A stretch of 64,000 bases of DNA from an uncultured Desulfobulbus sp. (GCF_963665445.1 NZ_OY762276.1:4396601-4460600), one strand, 5' to 3'. Positions 26,441 to 35,983 are shown, counted from the first letter of the stretch. Notes: generated from the sequence alone by a model not told the origin. Translations and numbers: made by a program.

Positions 26441-27206
26441 AACCCAACAGGCGCAGAATGCGCTCAGAAATGGCTGCCGGCGCCACCGAAAGATACCAGG
26501 TGCCGAGATTGAGCGGAAAGGGAAAGCTGATGCGGGCCTGGTTGCGGGCCAGTCCCCGCTTGATGACACGGGCGGCCCGCTCCGGTCGCCAGAGAAAAGG
26601 TTTGGGGCCGGGCATCTCATTGCACATTTTCGACTCCACATAGCCGGGCATGATCACATTGACCCGGACGCCTTCCGGGGCGAGCCATCCGCGCAGCGCC
26701 TCCCCGTACGCCTTGATTGCGGCCTTGCTCGCGCTGTAGCTCGGGGTGAGCGGCAGACCGTAATAGGCGGCCAGGGAGCTGAATAGGGCGATTTGTCCGC
26801 ACCGACGCTGCCGCATCGATGGCAGCACCGCATCCACCACCGCCATGGCGGCCAGGACGTTGATTTCTATCAGGCTGGAGATCTGCTCCCAGGTTTCGCC
26901 CTGCCCAGAAGGACCGATGTTGGCATTGACGCCGGCAGCGGGAATGGCCAGGTCAATGGCTTGCTCCTGAGAGATTTCCGCAATCCAATCGCGCAGCTCC
27001 TCCACATTCCGCACATCAAACACCTGGGTGACGACCTGTGCTCCGCGTTGGCGGCAGCCATCGGCCACCTCGGCTAAGCGGCTTTCCTTTCTCCCCTGAA
27101 GGAGCAAGGTTTGTCCAGGGGATGCATAGGCCTCGGCCAAGGCACTGCCAATGCCACCGGTGGCACCGGTTATCAGGATGATTTTGGGGAGGCCAAAAGC
27201 ACTCAT
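26430..27206 (-). CDS. Short-chain dehydrogenase/reductase
   Basis: SDR of 258 residues with Rossmann motif TGATGGIG, NxAG-type segment (PAAGVNANIG), Ser in FSSLAAYYG and catalytic YSASK, followed by PGYVESKM. The C-terminal extension of about 40 residues is hydrophobic and may touch the membrane, as in 3-ketodihydrosphingosine reductases (weak resemblance). The start overlaps the kpsS stop (ATGA) and the end overlaps the LtaS-like start, so all three are coupled. An SDR is not a standard capsule-core gene. Reduction of the ketone made by the nearby AONS is a natural proposal (inference). Confidence 0.9.
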   Translation of the reverse strand: MSAFGLPKIILITGATGGIGSALAEAYASPGQTLLLQGRKESRLAEVADGCRQRGAQVVTQVFDVRNVEELRDWIAEISQEQAIDLAIPAAGVNANIGPSGQGETWEQISSLIEINVLAAMAVVDAVLPSMRQRRCGQIALFSSLAAYYGLPLTPSYSASKAAIKAYGEALRGWLAPEGVRVNVIMPGYVESKMCNEMPGPKPFLWRPERAARVIKRGLARNQARISFPFPLNLGTWYLSVAPAAISERILRLLGYGG

Positions 27207-28432
27207 AACAGTTCCTCCAGCGGAGATCGTGTTGCCTCAAGTCGTGGCACCGTATTGGCGGCGAGCATCTCGATCCCCCCGCTTGAATAGAGACCGCCGT
27301 TGACCTGGGTGGTATGGATGACGGTGTTGCGAAAGCTGCGGAACAAGGTCCCGATTGGTTTTTCCAGGTTGCTCCAGAAGGCATCCAGAGATCCCTGAAA
27401 GGTTAACCCCGCAATGTTATAAATCGGTTTGCTCAGGGCAATCGTCGGACAGCGGCGTGCAAGCGCGGACATGCCCACGGTACTGTTCACGGTCACGGTC
27501 CCGGCCGCATGGTTGAGCAGTTCTGGTAAATTTCCCGTTTCCATATAATAGATTCTTCCTGCGAGGCCAAATTGCCTGGTGAGCCGAGTGAGGATGGTGG
27601 GGTAATGGGCAAGGCCGGCATCAAGGGGATGATTCTTGATGATCAGAGCGGTGTTTCCAGGAGCATGCAGGGCAAAGGAGCGCATGATATGCTCCAGCGC
27701 TTCTGTCATATCGGCAAAGGGGGAGTGATAGCGGATTTGTGCATCACTGCTGAGCTGTAGGGGGAACAGGTAATAGGGGATACCCTTGCGCAGGATGGTC
27801 AGTAGCAGTTGGTCATCGCGTTTGCGATGAAAGCGAAGCGTTGGCAACCGTTTTATATATCCAAGATATTCGATTGGAGCGGTAACCGGAGCATGGGTCC
27901 GATAGCCGGGAAAGAACAGCGGATTGTAGAAACCGGCCAAATGGTAGGCCACATCGTGGAAGGCGCGAATGTTGAATGAATAGGCAAAGGAGCGCCCCTG
28001 GCGGTATTCCGGGAGTGTTTTGGCGACCTCCCGATACCAATCCGGATCCTTGGGCAAGGAGGAATACCCGTTCACTCCGTTTCGTTCAATGCTCACCCAG
28101 TAAGGACGAAAATACCCTTCTTCAATGACATGGGTGCGTACGTCATAATCAGCAGCCAATTCGATGGCCGGGCGGTGGATTGGCCGACAGTCGCCAAACA
28201 GCACCTGATCGGTAATTCCTTGCCTTCGGTATTTGTCTGCCAGAAATGCGCTCAGATCGGCAACCGGACCCCGAAAGGTCCAGGAGGGTTGCCCCGGCCA
28301 ATAAAGCCAGTCACCGGCGTTAAAATGTATCTTATGGACCTGGTGTCCTGCCGCGCGAAGAGCCTGGCCAAGGCGGTAAAAAAAGGGCGAGCAAACACCC
28401 TGCAAAAGGAGAAAACAACGCTTTCGGCTCAT
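27203..28432 (-). CDS. kpsS: Capsule beta-Kdo transferase KpsS
   Basis: About 409 residues matching KpsS/LipB. Features are the N-terminal LLLQGVCSPFFYRLG, the HKIHFNAGDWLYWPG segment, EEGYFRPYWVS, YLFPLQLSSDAQIRYHSPF and NSTVGMSAL near the C-terminus. KpsS adds the first beta-Kdo to the lysophosphatidylglycerol acceptor in ABC-dependent capsules (known for E. coli and Neisseria). ATG 28432 is chosen; an in-frame GTG at 28441 is possible and neither has a strong ribosome site. It is part of the conserved 3' end of this locus, after yhcH and before the SDR. Confidence 0.92.
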   Translation of the reverse strand: MSRKRCFLLLQGVCSPFFYRLGQALRAAGHQVHKIHFNAGDWLYWPGQPSWTFRGPVADLSAFLADKYRRQGITDQVLFGDCRPIHRPAIELAADYDVRTHVIEEGYFRPYWVSIERNGVNGYSSLPKDPDWYREVAKTLPEYRQGRSFAYSFNIRAFHDVAYHLAGFYNPLFFPGYRTHAPVTAPIEYLGYIKRLPTLRFHRKRDDQLLLTILRKGIPYYLFPLQLSSDAQIRYHSPFADMTEALEHIMRSFALHAPGNTALIIKNHPLDAGLAHYPTILTRLTRQFGLAGRIYYMETGNLPELLNHAAGTVTVNSTVGMSALARRCPTIALSKPIYNIAGLTFQGSLDAFWSNLEKPIGTLFRSFRNTVIHTTQVNGGLYSSGGIEMLAANTVPRLEATRSPLEELL

Positions 28433-28483
28433 CAAACGCACTCAATGCGGCGGAAACAAAATTGGAGAACGTGTCGCCCCAAG

Positions 28484-28951
28484 TCACACCAGGCTGCGAT
28501 GAATCTTAACGACTACTTTTTTGACTTCCCCACCCTCATCAAAAACTCTCAACATTGGCATGTGTGCATCTTCAGGAAACAACACTGTGAAATATCCGGG
28601 GAAATTGTTCACGTGCAGACATGATGTAGCCGGTAGATGATATAAGGTGAAATCCAGCTCCGAATTATAAGGTGTTTTTACTTGCAGGGTTGATCGGTCA
28701 AACCATTCGATCGCCTCGCAACCAGACAACGACATCTGAATATCGACATATTCATCATGCGTCTCCAAGACGGATTCATTGGCCGTGCAGGTTGGATAAC
28801 GCATTACCCTGGCATATATCTTTTCCCCTTGGAGCTGAACCTTCTCAACAAGCTCGGTCTCTGCTGAAAGACTCTGCAGATATGCAAATACAGTCTCCCA
28901 AGAGGGGGAAGAAAAATATAGTTTCCAGTTTTCTAGCTTGTCATGGATCAT
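28484..28951 (-). CDS. YhcH/YjgK/YiaL family protein (DUF386)
   Basis: Cupin-like protein of 155 residues. Family features are ETHDEYVDIQ (metal-binding His and Glu), FPGYFTVLFPEDAHMP and a terminal VVKIH. Members occur beside sialic acid and other sugar-acid genes and are thought to act on free sugars, for example as anomerases. It lies between kpsC and kpsS, 42 bases before kpsS, which is not a usual member of the pair. A role on Kdo or another capsule sugar is inference. Confidence 0.87.
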   Translation of the reverse strand: MIHDKLENWKLYFSSPSWETVFAYLQSLSAETELVEKVQLQGEKIYARVMRYPTCTANESVLETHDEYVDIQMSLSGCEAIEWFDRSTLQVKTPYNSELDFTLYHLPATSCLHVNNFPGYFTVLFPEDAHMPMLRVFDEGGEVKKVVVKIHRSLV

Positions 28952-29042
28952 TGAAGGGCTCTCCGTCTCGTATTCACAATCAATCGCTTCAGTCTTGCCA
29001 ACAACCCGCTTTACCGATGGTTGCGGATTAAAGGGTATAAAA

Positions 29043-31097
29043 CTATTTGTTCATAGACAGTATCTTTTTTTCCAGGCGCTGATAGCATCGGATCAGCCGT
29101 GTTTTGAGGCCGGCCTTCTGCTGATGATGTTTGTTTGCCGTCAGCCAGTTGAGTAGGTGTTCCACCGTGCAGATCTGGCCTGTGGAGGGATCGACATAGG
29201 TGGGGTAGAGGATCAGGGTTCCGGCAATGAGTTCCGTCAGACTCAGCTGCCGACCGCGTCGCGGGCAAGTCAGGCGATCCTTGGTCAACCCCCATCCAGC
29301 GTAAAAGGGGAGGCCGTAGGTAGCGACCTTGCAGCCGCGCAGCAGGGCCTCAAAACCGCTGAGCGAGGTCATTGTATGAACCTCGTCGACCACGGCCAGC
29401 AAGCTGTTCATCGAAAGATCGGTTACGATTTCATCACAGTAGCGATACGCTTCAGTTGGGTCTATCTTGCCAAGACGATTGCCCACCAGTACATCGGGAT
29501 GCGGCTTATATACGATATATTCGTCCGGTCGCGCCATTCTGGCGGCACGCAGCAGGGCAAGATTGGTCCTGATCTCCGGGGAGCCGCGCAGAACCGAGGC
29601 ATCGTCCTCAACCTGACCCGGCACCAGGATCAGGGACTTGTCTTTGTGTGGAAAAGTGATTTCACCCGCATTGCCGACATTGTATTTGGTCAAGCCGTGC
29701 TGCAAGATATGTGCATGTAACGATTCGGCTCGTTTCAGCAGCCGCTCGCTGTAAAGGGTCTCACGGAGCAAGGTTTCCAGCCGGCTGGGGTGAAAACCGT
29801 CGTAATATATCCCCTCGTCGTCGAGAGCCAGCGACCCGGGACGAACCAAGTCCGACCCCAAACCGACCGAACGCAGGAATGCATCCTCCACGCGCAGCAT
29901 TGGCACCTGTTGTTCTTTCGCCCGGGAACGCAGTTGCTCCGTTTCTTTCGAAGCCCACAGAGCCCAGCGTTCTTTGCTTGCCTGTGCCTGCTCAAGAGCC
30001 GTTTTCGCATCCTTTGCAAATCTGACCGCTTTTTTTTCCTGTGAGAGAAAGGTTGGAAGAAATTTTCGTTTCCAGGGAGCCATGCCGCTGCAAACGGTCT
30101 TCCCCTGCGTCAGCAACCAGTGTCGACGTCGATCGGACAAGAGCGTGATGATATCTTCAATCTGGCAGCGCTGGCCCGTGATCGGATCGACATAACGGGC
30201 ATACTTCAAGTAGGCAGTGGCGAAAAGTTCATCAAGAGAGCAGCGGCGCGAGCGACGGGAACACGCCTGTTCATCCATGGTCAAACCCCAACCTGCATAA
30301 AAAGGCATTCCGAAACATCGCACCGTTTTATCGGCCAGCAGTGCCTCGAAGCCCAACAGGCTGCTCACAGTGTACACCTTGCTCACACCATCGAGTACTG
30401 ACCACGGGTTGACATGGTCGGTCAGCGGTTGAATCCGGGGGGAATCGGGTATTGACCCCAGGTAGCCTTTGCGGTGGCCTGCCAACACATCGGGGTGGGT
30501 TTTGACGATAATCTGCGCATGAGGATTTTCATCCAGAGCGGCCTGGAGCATATTTTGAAAGGAGCTCGCATCCGCCATGGCCCCGGTCACCGACATATCG
30601 CCGTAGGTTTGGTCGATCACCAGGATTCGTCCTATACCATCATCCGGCCAAAGCTTCTTCTCCGGTGCGTTATTGTACTTACTGAGACGCTCCTCTCGCA
30701 CCAGTGCACGAACGTGTCGGGCTCGCTCGAGAAAAGGTTGGTCAGACCAGCATCCTTCCTCCAACCATTGCTCGAGTTGCGATGGTTGGCGGGCATCATA
30801 GTAAATCCCCACAGGATCGACCACTAGGCTCAACGGCATTTCACCGTCCCGGCCTAGTTGAATAGAACGGAGAAATCCATCTTCCAAAGCAATGTAGGGA
30901 AGTTTGTTTTTGGAAGCAAACTGCCTCGCCTTCTCGGCTGTTGGTTTGTGCCCCCAACCGACCACCGCATCGAACTTTGCTCGGCGTTTGAATACCCATT
31001 GGCCGAACTCCTCGGCGAATTTTTCCCCATGCGGGATTCGTCTGATGCCCCGCGAAAAAACAAGGAGATTTCCCGTAATTTTTTTAGACGTAGTCAT
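29043..31097 (-). CDS. kpsC: Capsule beta-Kdo transferase KpsC (two-domain)
   Basis: About 684 residues from ATG 31097. The reading frame continues to an ATG at 31175, but that would add 26 residues with a hydrophobic stretch not expected in KpsC. Two homologous halves are visible. The first has ALEDGFLRS(I), DQTYGD, KTHPDVLAG and FYAGWGLT. The second has RVEDAFLRSVGLGSD, PGQVEDDAS, KPHPDVLVGNR and again FYAGWGLT. This is the LipA/KpsC duplication in which the halves add alternating beta-Kdo linkages of the poly-Kdo linker (known). It is the first gene of the kpsC-yhcH-kpsS-SDR-LtaS-like run. Confidence 0.94.
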   Translation of the reverse strand: MTTSKKITGNLLVFSRGIRRIPHGEKFAEEFGQWVFKRRAKFDAVVGWGHKPTAEKARQFASKNKLPYIALEDGFLRSIQLGRDGEMPLSLVVDPVGIYYDARQPSQLEQWLEEGCWSDQPFLERARHVRALVREERLSKYNNAPEKKLWPDDGIGRILVIDQTYGDMSVTGAMADASSFQNMLQAALDENPHAQIIVKTHPDVLAGHRKGYLGSIPDSPRIQPLTDHVNPWSVLDGVSKVYTVSSLLGFEALLADKTVRCFGMPFYAGWGLTMDEQACSRRSRRCSLDELFATAYLKYARYVDPITGQRCQIEDIITLLSDRRRHWLLTQGKTVCSGMAPWKRKFLPTFLSQEKKAVRFAKDAKTALEQAQASKERWALWASKETEQLRSRAKEQQVPMLRVEDAFLRSVGLGSDLVRPGSLALDDEGIYYDGFHPSRLETLLRETLYSERLLKRAESLHAHILQHGLTKYNVGNAGEITFPHKDKSLILVPGQVEDDASVLRGSPEIRTNLALLRAARMARPDEYIVYKPHPDVLVGNRLGKIDPTEAYRYCDEIVTDLSMNSLLAVVDEVHTMTSLSGFEALLRGCKVATYGLPFYAGWGLTKDRLTCPRRGRQLSLTELIAGTLILYPTYVDPSTGQICTVEHLLNWLTANKHHQQKAGLKTRLIRCYQRLEKKILSMNK

Positions 31098-31459
31098 TGC
31101 AGGATAACGTTGTACTGGGAAAAAAGAGATGGAAAGCAGCAACCCAATGAAAAAACTGCCCGCCATCATAGACAACTTGTCGAAATCGACAACAATTTCA
31201 TAACCAACGAGAACAACAAATGATCAAAAAAAATCATTGATGTTGTAACTATATGTTATCAAGCGTAATTTTTATAGGCGATGGTTTGTGAACCATAGGG
31301 GCGTAAACGACTCATGGCAGATCGTTGAGCTCGGCAGACTCGTGCACCCGGATAACCTCAAAATGGATCCAATGAGGAGGAGGCTCTAGGTTGTAGGTGA
31401 TTTACGGCAGATGGCTCGAAACACTGTTAAAATATTCAACTGTGACGAGTACTGGTATA
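31098..31459. other. Intergenic region between the HAD gene and kpsC
   Basis: 362 bases (284 if kpsC starts at 31175). It is a transition from AT-rich to GC-richer DNA, with a run of A/T near 31220-31270. No ORF, terminator or ops/JUMPstart element was recognised. It should contain the promoter or read-through leader for kpsC. Confidence 0.4.
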
Positions 31460-33715
31460 CTAGCGTCTCAACCAAAGGCGGATCTGGGCATACAGTTTAT
31501 CAGTCCAGCATAACTGTGAGCTCCAGACTCCACCTGAATGTTTGAGTAAAGTTGCAGCAGCCAGCCACTTTGACCTCTCGCGAACAATTTGGCGGCACCG
31601 GATTTTCAGTTCAAAATCAACGGTACCTGATGCCATGAGAGAGACAGCCTCAATGAAGTCATCACGAGGAATTACTCGCATTGAACTTATGCGAGCTGAA
31701 ATTTCTCGCCCGTTATAATAGACCTTTTTGCCGGTGATTTCGACCTTGGACCAACTGGGAAGTGTTGAAGGAAGAAATTTTTTTGACTTAGAGTGGAGAG
31801 CGTGAAAGCCCTCTTTCCATTTCGATTCCTTTTCGGTCGTGCCAATGATCGGCCCTGCTTCCCCTGTGATGCCATTGGTAAAATTCATTTGATCGAATAT
31901 ACGCGCATCAATCGGATGAGGATTGGTCATGAATTGCGATAATACTCGGGTAGCTGTGGCTGGTGTGATTTGTAAAAATCTTATGTCACTGCCAAATGTA
32001 GCTAAAGCTACCCGGATAAAATCAAGAGCCCCATGTTGGATATTATCAATTACATGCTTATCTGCATCACTCAATAATTCAGATGATTCAAGGACAGGTT
32101 GTATTTCATTTTCAATATTATTAAAACCGATTATTGAGCCTGTTGTATTTTCAGAAATGAATATTTCCAGTAGAAATGTTATAAAATTTGAGTTCTTAAT
32201 CCACCGATTGAATGGTTCACAAAGAAAATTGTAATATGACAATTTTGTATCATCAAGAGAGTGGATACTTTCGAAAGAAGCGATGTAGTACGCATCAAGT
32301 TCTTGATTAAGCATATCAGCTAATATTCTTTGGGTTCTCCCAGAGTATCCACAATCAAATAAAGCAATTTTATCGTATCTATCAAATATTTTATGGTAAT
32401 ATTCTGTGGCAAATTTTCGATGCTGCTCTAATCCTTTGAATGCCTCCAGACCATAGTCAGCAGCAGCTTTCATTAAATTGTAAAAATTATGGCACGGTGC
32501 TTCTAAATCAATACCTTGTTTGATCAAAAAATTTTCAAATTCACCATCGATAGAGCAAAATAACCGATTTTCTAATATTTTTCTTGAAGAGAGAGTTCGT
32601 TCAAAATATAATTCTTTATCACTATGCATCAAAGAAGCTTTATTATGAGCATAGAATGGATAGCATACAGAACGTGAAATTCTAAAGTAAAGTGATTGTG
32701 GTGCATTTGGGTAATATGGTCGAAGCATCTCGTAGACAATATTCGGTAAATACCCATCGCGAGCTATAAATCCTAAAATATCATACCTTTTTTTGCAAGC
32801 ATCCCTTATAAGCCATAAACCAAGAGCGAGTAAAAATGGGCCAACTCCATAATATCCTAAAATATACGGGCTCCCGTTGAAAAGAGAGTCCTTGTTCCAG
32901 CCTTCTTGAGGCAATGTATCAAAGATTTCGTTTTGTATTAACCCTTCCAAAAGGCGATAAGACGGTTCGGCGACATCAATTCTGTCCCTCCATAATGACC
33001 AATCAATTCGGTTTTTGAGCATATGCTCGTAACGTTTAGGGATATGAAATGCTTCTATTTTACTTTGTTTCGCTTTTTTGAAATCAGCTAAGAAGTTATC
33101 ACCTATGTGAATAATTTCATATTTTTGCAAATTTAATTCATTCAATACATGAGTGTATAGATTTCCAGATGCTTTTGTAAGTCGAGTTTCTGATGAAATA
33201 AAATATCTGTCGATATGAGAGTAACCATTTTGTTTTAATGCTTTGATGATTACCGTAGCTGGTAGATATACATCAGAAAGTGCTATAATTTTTTTACCAC
33301 AATTCAATGCTAAATCGTATAAACTTTTTATGTAAGAACGTGAAGTTAAGTATTTTAGTTCAACTTCAATTTCTAAATTCTTAAACTGATTGCATGTATC
33401 ATGATCAATGTCGTAAATTTCAGATATTTTTTCATAAATCTCATCGATAGTTATGTCTTCATAGAAAGGAAATTTTAATTTCAGTTCATTGCGAGCAATT
33501 TTTTCTGCAGTTATTCGTACATCTTTAAATGGTATATCTGGAAGATTTTTATTACACTTTATACGGTTTTCGACTAAATAAAATAAATCTGTAGGTGAAC
33601 ATGTGGGTCGAACAAGTAATGTGTCAAAAATGTCGAAACTTACGACCTTTACTTTAATTTGTTTAATTGCATTCTTAATGATATTGTATAATGCAATTTC
33701 ATCTTGGTTGTTCAT
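31460..33715 (-). CDS. HAD-superfamily domain protein of capsule variable region
   Basis: Protein of 751 residues. Residues about 20-230 are a HAD phosphatase-like domain with nucleophile motif SFDIFDTLLVRP, motif II in IALSDVYLP and motif IV in IHIGDNFLADFKKA. The following 500 residues are not recognised. They contain FIARDGYLPNIVYEML and ALFDCGYSGRTQRIL, elements seen in large capsule- and LPS-locus HAD proteins. There are no membrane segments. Codon use and base composition are strongly AT-rich compared with kpsC. It may dephosphorylate a sugar phosphate or act as a glycan-modifying enzyme; the specific role is unknown. Confidence 0.75.
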   Translation of the reverse strand: MNNQDEIALYNIIKNAIKQIKVKVVSFDIFDTLLVRPTCSPTDLFYLVENRIKCNKNLPDIPFKDVRITAEKIARNELKLKFPFYEDITIDEIYEKISEIYDIDHDTCNQFKNLEIEVELKYLTSRSYIKSLYDLALNCGKKIIALSDVYLPATVIIKALKQNGYSHIDRYFISSETRLTKASGNLYTHVLNELNLQKYEIIHIGDNFLADFKKAKQSKIEAFHIPKRYEHMLKNRIDWSLWRDRIDVAEPSYRLLEGLIQNEIFDTLPQEGWNKDSLFNGSPYILGYYGVGPFLLALGLWLIRDACKKRYDILGFIARDGYLPNIVYEMLRPYYPNAPQSLYFRISRSVCYPFYAHNKASLMHSDKELYFERTLSSRKILENRLFCSIDGEFENFLIKQGIDLEAPCHNFYNLMKAAADYGLEAFKGLEQHRKFATEYYHKIFDRYDKIALFDCGYSGRTQRILADMLNQELDAYYIASFESIHSLDDTKLSYYNFLCEPFNRWIKNSNFITFLLEIFISENTTGSIIGFNNIENEIQPVLESSELLSDADKHVIDNIQHGALDFIRVALATFGSDIRFLQITPATATRVLSQFMTNPHPIDARIFDQMNFTNGITGEAGPIIGTTEKESKWKEGFHALHSKSKKFLPSTLPSWSKVEITGKKVYYNGREISARISSMRVIPRDDFIEAVSLMASGTVDFELKIRCRQIVRERSKWLAAATLLKHSGGVWSSQLCWTDKLYAQIRLWLRR

Positions 33716-34015
33716 AAAAGTTGACTCCAGAAATATGCTACTCTCAAGCGCTCTACTCCATAGCCGTCAGGCATGTGCCATGGCGGCGTTGATCATGCCG
33801 CACATGGTATTAGTTCTTCTACGATTCTTAGAATAAAAATATCTTGAACGATTTTAGACGAATAATTTCCATTTTTTTCCTTCTCCTACAAATGTTTACG
33901 GCAACACTACTTGAGAAAAATTTTTAAAATTTGGTCGCAGTGAACGAGGTGATTTTTTATGAAGCTTTCGTCAGCGCTCTAGTAAACATATCAAGACACA
34001 TGCATTCTGAACCAA
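33716..34015. other. Intergenic region, nothing recognised
   Basis: 300 bases of AT-rich DNA between two minus-strand capsule-region genes. A short GC-rich patch near 33760-33810 (CATGTGCCATGGCGG and CATGCCGCACATGG) contrasts with its surroundings and may be a remnant of something inserted. No gene or terminator was recognised. Confidence 0.4.
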
Positions 34016-35533
34016 TCAAACGATGGACCGCAATAATCCAGCCGGTCCAAAATCAGAGAATATATTGTAAGTAATCATAGTTTTAAATTTGTGAGAGAGG
34101 ATGTCTGCAGATTGATAGGTAATTGGCGAAAAATCATTATTGATGTTAAAAGAATATAGATAATATTTTAGAAGACGAGCAACATGTTCTTTCCAAGCTT
34201 GTTTTTGAGAAGAAGAAATCCCAAACTTTAATGCTTGATTTATTTGTAATGAAATTTCATTTTTAACGAAGGCTTCATAAGTTGCACCAGATCCTCGCAT
34301 TTGATTATAGCCAAGGAGTACCGTTGGTTTGTTTCTAATTTGAGAGATATAGGATACTTGAGAAAGAACGGTGCAAACTACATCTGCCGCATCGATACAC
34401 TCGTTGATGTTGCCATCTTCAATTTTGAGCACATGTGAAGGGAGTTGCCCGATTTTGTCTTTGCTATAAAATGGATGAGGTTTGTAAAGGACAAACCATC
34501 CGTTATCATCTGCTAACCGAAAAATTTCCTGAGCTGCTTCTGTGGAAGATTTAAAATTTGGTGAATGGAAATCATGGGATGTCTCTTTGTAAGGGAACAT
34601 CCCAGCGGCAAGGTCGTTGTGACCTGCATAAAAAATAATCGGTCGACCGTTGGCTAACATAATGATTTTTTCGCTAATTTCACCGTACCTATTCTGTGCC
34701 CTCCGGTTAATTCCCGTTTTGAAGTAATAATCGAGGGCTATGGTGGAATTATCGAGATCCTTTTGAGAGATGGGCAGAGAATTAAACTTCTGTGGGTGCC
34801 GGGCTATCGAACTTTCTCCCATTTGACCAAGAATATCAAAATTCACGGTTTCCGGGAGGACACCGTATTCTGTAAAGCATACAGGAACTCCTGACTGGCG
34901 GGCGGCGATAGTCGCAGTTTGAGAAAGAGGGTGAAACTGATTCCAAATGATAATAATTTTTGGTTTAAGCAGACGAATAGTTAATAACGAGAAGAGATAA
35001 GTAGTTTTTATACAATTCTTGATAATATTGATATCCACGTAATCGTAGATTTGTTGTATGTGGAGTTTGTAAAGGGTGATGATGTTTTCAAGGTCTTCGC
35101 GGGCAAAAAATACCTCTTCATTTGAAAAAGATCCAAAGCGGAAGTTCCTTTGGTAATAAATTTCTGGAGGAGGGGTTACCCTAGTCAGGTTGCAGCAGTT
35201 GAAAATAGAGTTTTTCTCGATTTCTGTGCCATCTATAAGATATAGATGATAGGGAAGAACAGAAGAGGCAAACTTCGATAAAAAATGGTATTTATCACGG
35301 ACCCGACAATAATCGATATATAAAATTACTTTCTCATCCTGACAGGAAGAGGCCATAACTTCTTCAAGCCCAGATAATCGCAAAAATTTAGAAAACTCAC
35401 TGAAATGCGCCATTGTCTCGACTGTGCCGCAGAGGTTGTGTTGGAGCGATTGCCCAATCTGTGATGATGTACCATGTTTCATCTTTTTTGCACAAAATGC
35501 ATAGAACTTGAGCAGTCGGCGTGTTGTCGTCAA
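34016..35533 (-). CDS. Capsule-type glycosyltransferase (GT-B-like), putative
   Basis: Protein of 505 residues. The region about 190-420 resembles the middle domain of the 1139-residue neighbour at 36959-40378: here KIIIIWNQFHPLS and TEYGVLPETVNFDILGQ, there RVLIWSQFTPYS and IEYGVLPGTLDYDLRGQ. Both are followed by a YKPHPF / KPHPYSK segment and a late segment with VLSQVSY or TISQSAY. The KPHP-type motif is shared with KpsC-like and CDP-glycerol-transferase-like GT-B enzymes. It is probably a cytoplasmic transferase building the serotype-specific repeat. Donor and linkage are unknown. AT-rich composition points to horizontal exchange. Confidence 0.65.
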   Translation of the reverse strand: MTTTRRLLKFYAFCAKKMKHGTSSQIGQSLQHNLCGTVETMAHFSEFSKFLRLSGLEEVMASSCQDEKVILYIDYCRVRDKYHFLSKFASSVLPYHLYLIDGTEIEKNSIFNCCNLTRVTPPPEIYYQRNFRFGSFSNEEVFFAREDLENIITLYKLHIQQIYDYVDINIIKNCIKTTYLFSLLTIRLLKPKIIIIWNQFHPLSQTATIAARQSGVPVCFTEYGVLPETVNFDILGQMGESSIARHPQKFNSLPISQKDLDNSTIALDYYFKTGINRRAQNRYGEISEKIIMLANGRPIIFYAGHNDLAAGMFPYKETSHDFHSPNFKSSTEAAQEIFRLADDNGWFVLYKPHPFYSKDKIGQLPSHVLKIEDGNINECIDAADVVCTVLSQVSYISQIRNKPTVLLGYNQMRGSGATYEAFVKNEISLQINQALKFGISSSQKQAWKEHVARLLKYYLYSFNINNDFSPITYQSADILSHKFKTMITYNIFSDFGPAGLLRSIV

Positions 35534-35983
35534 GTAAAAGCGAAGAATGTTTGCATTTCATATGCTTCGGATGCGAAGTTTGATGAGGGCGTTTGACAAT
35601 TGATCCCTGTTGTCAAAGGTCTTTCAGGGTGGTGAAGGGAGACGCGCCTGTTTGCCCTGATGACCCATTGCAGATAGTTCCGTCCGCTTTTGGTTGAGGA
35701 AAAATCGGTTCTAGGTGAAACGTCTCCAATCTATCTGAATGGTAATATTTTGAGTTGGATTAAAATCGTATAGTGGCAAAAATTGTCAGTTGTAGGCTAG
35801 AGGTCAATCCTAAATTCTATAGGAAATTTATATTTTTCCTTGGGGTGCATCCGTTAGTTATGGAATTCAAAGGATCCGCCGCCTTGCCTATAGGGTTGGT
35901 TCACCAGGCTGCGGTCTACATGAAGTATTTTAAAAACAATTTACCATAAGTTCCGGATACACCCGTTCTTCCTCTATGAGAAA
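35534..35983. other. Intergenic region, nothing recognised
   Basis: 450 bases without a supported gene. A short palindrome TGAGAAAT-T-ATTTCTCA at 35977-35993 overlaps the stop of the GSCFA gene and is not followed by a T run, so it is not a normal terminator. Composition shifts from mixed to AT-rich along the region. Confidence 0.4.

Noticed and set aside
31098-31459. JUMPstart/ops element for RfaH-type antitermination before capsule genes
   Set aside because: I looked for GGCGGTAGC-like sequence on the transcribed strand here, at 35534-35983, 40379-40975 and 56459-56959 and found no convincing match.
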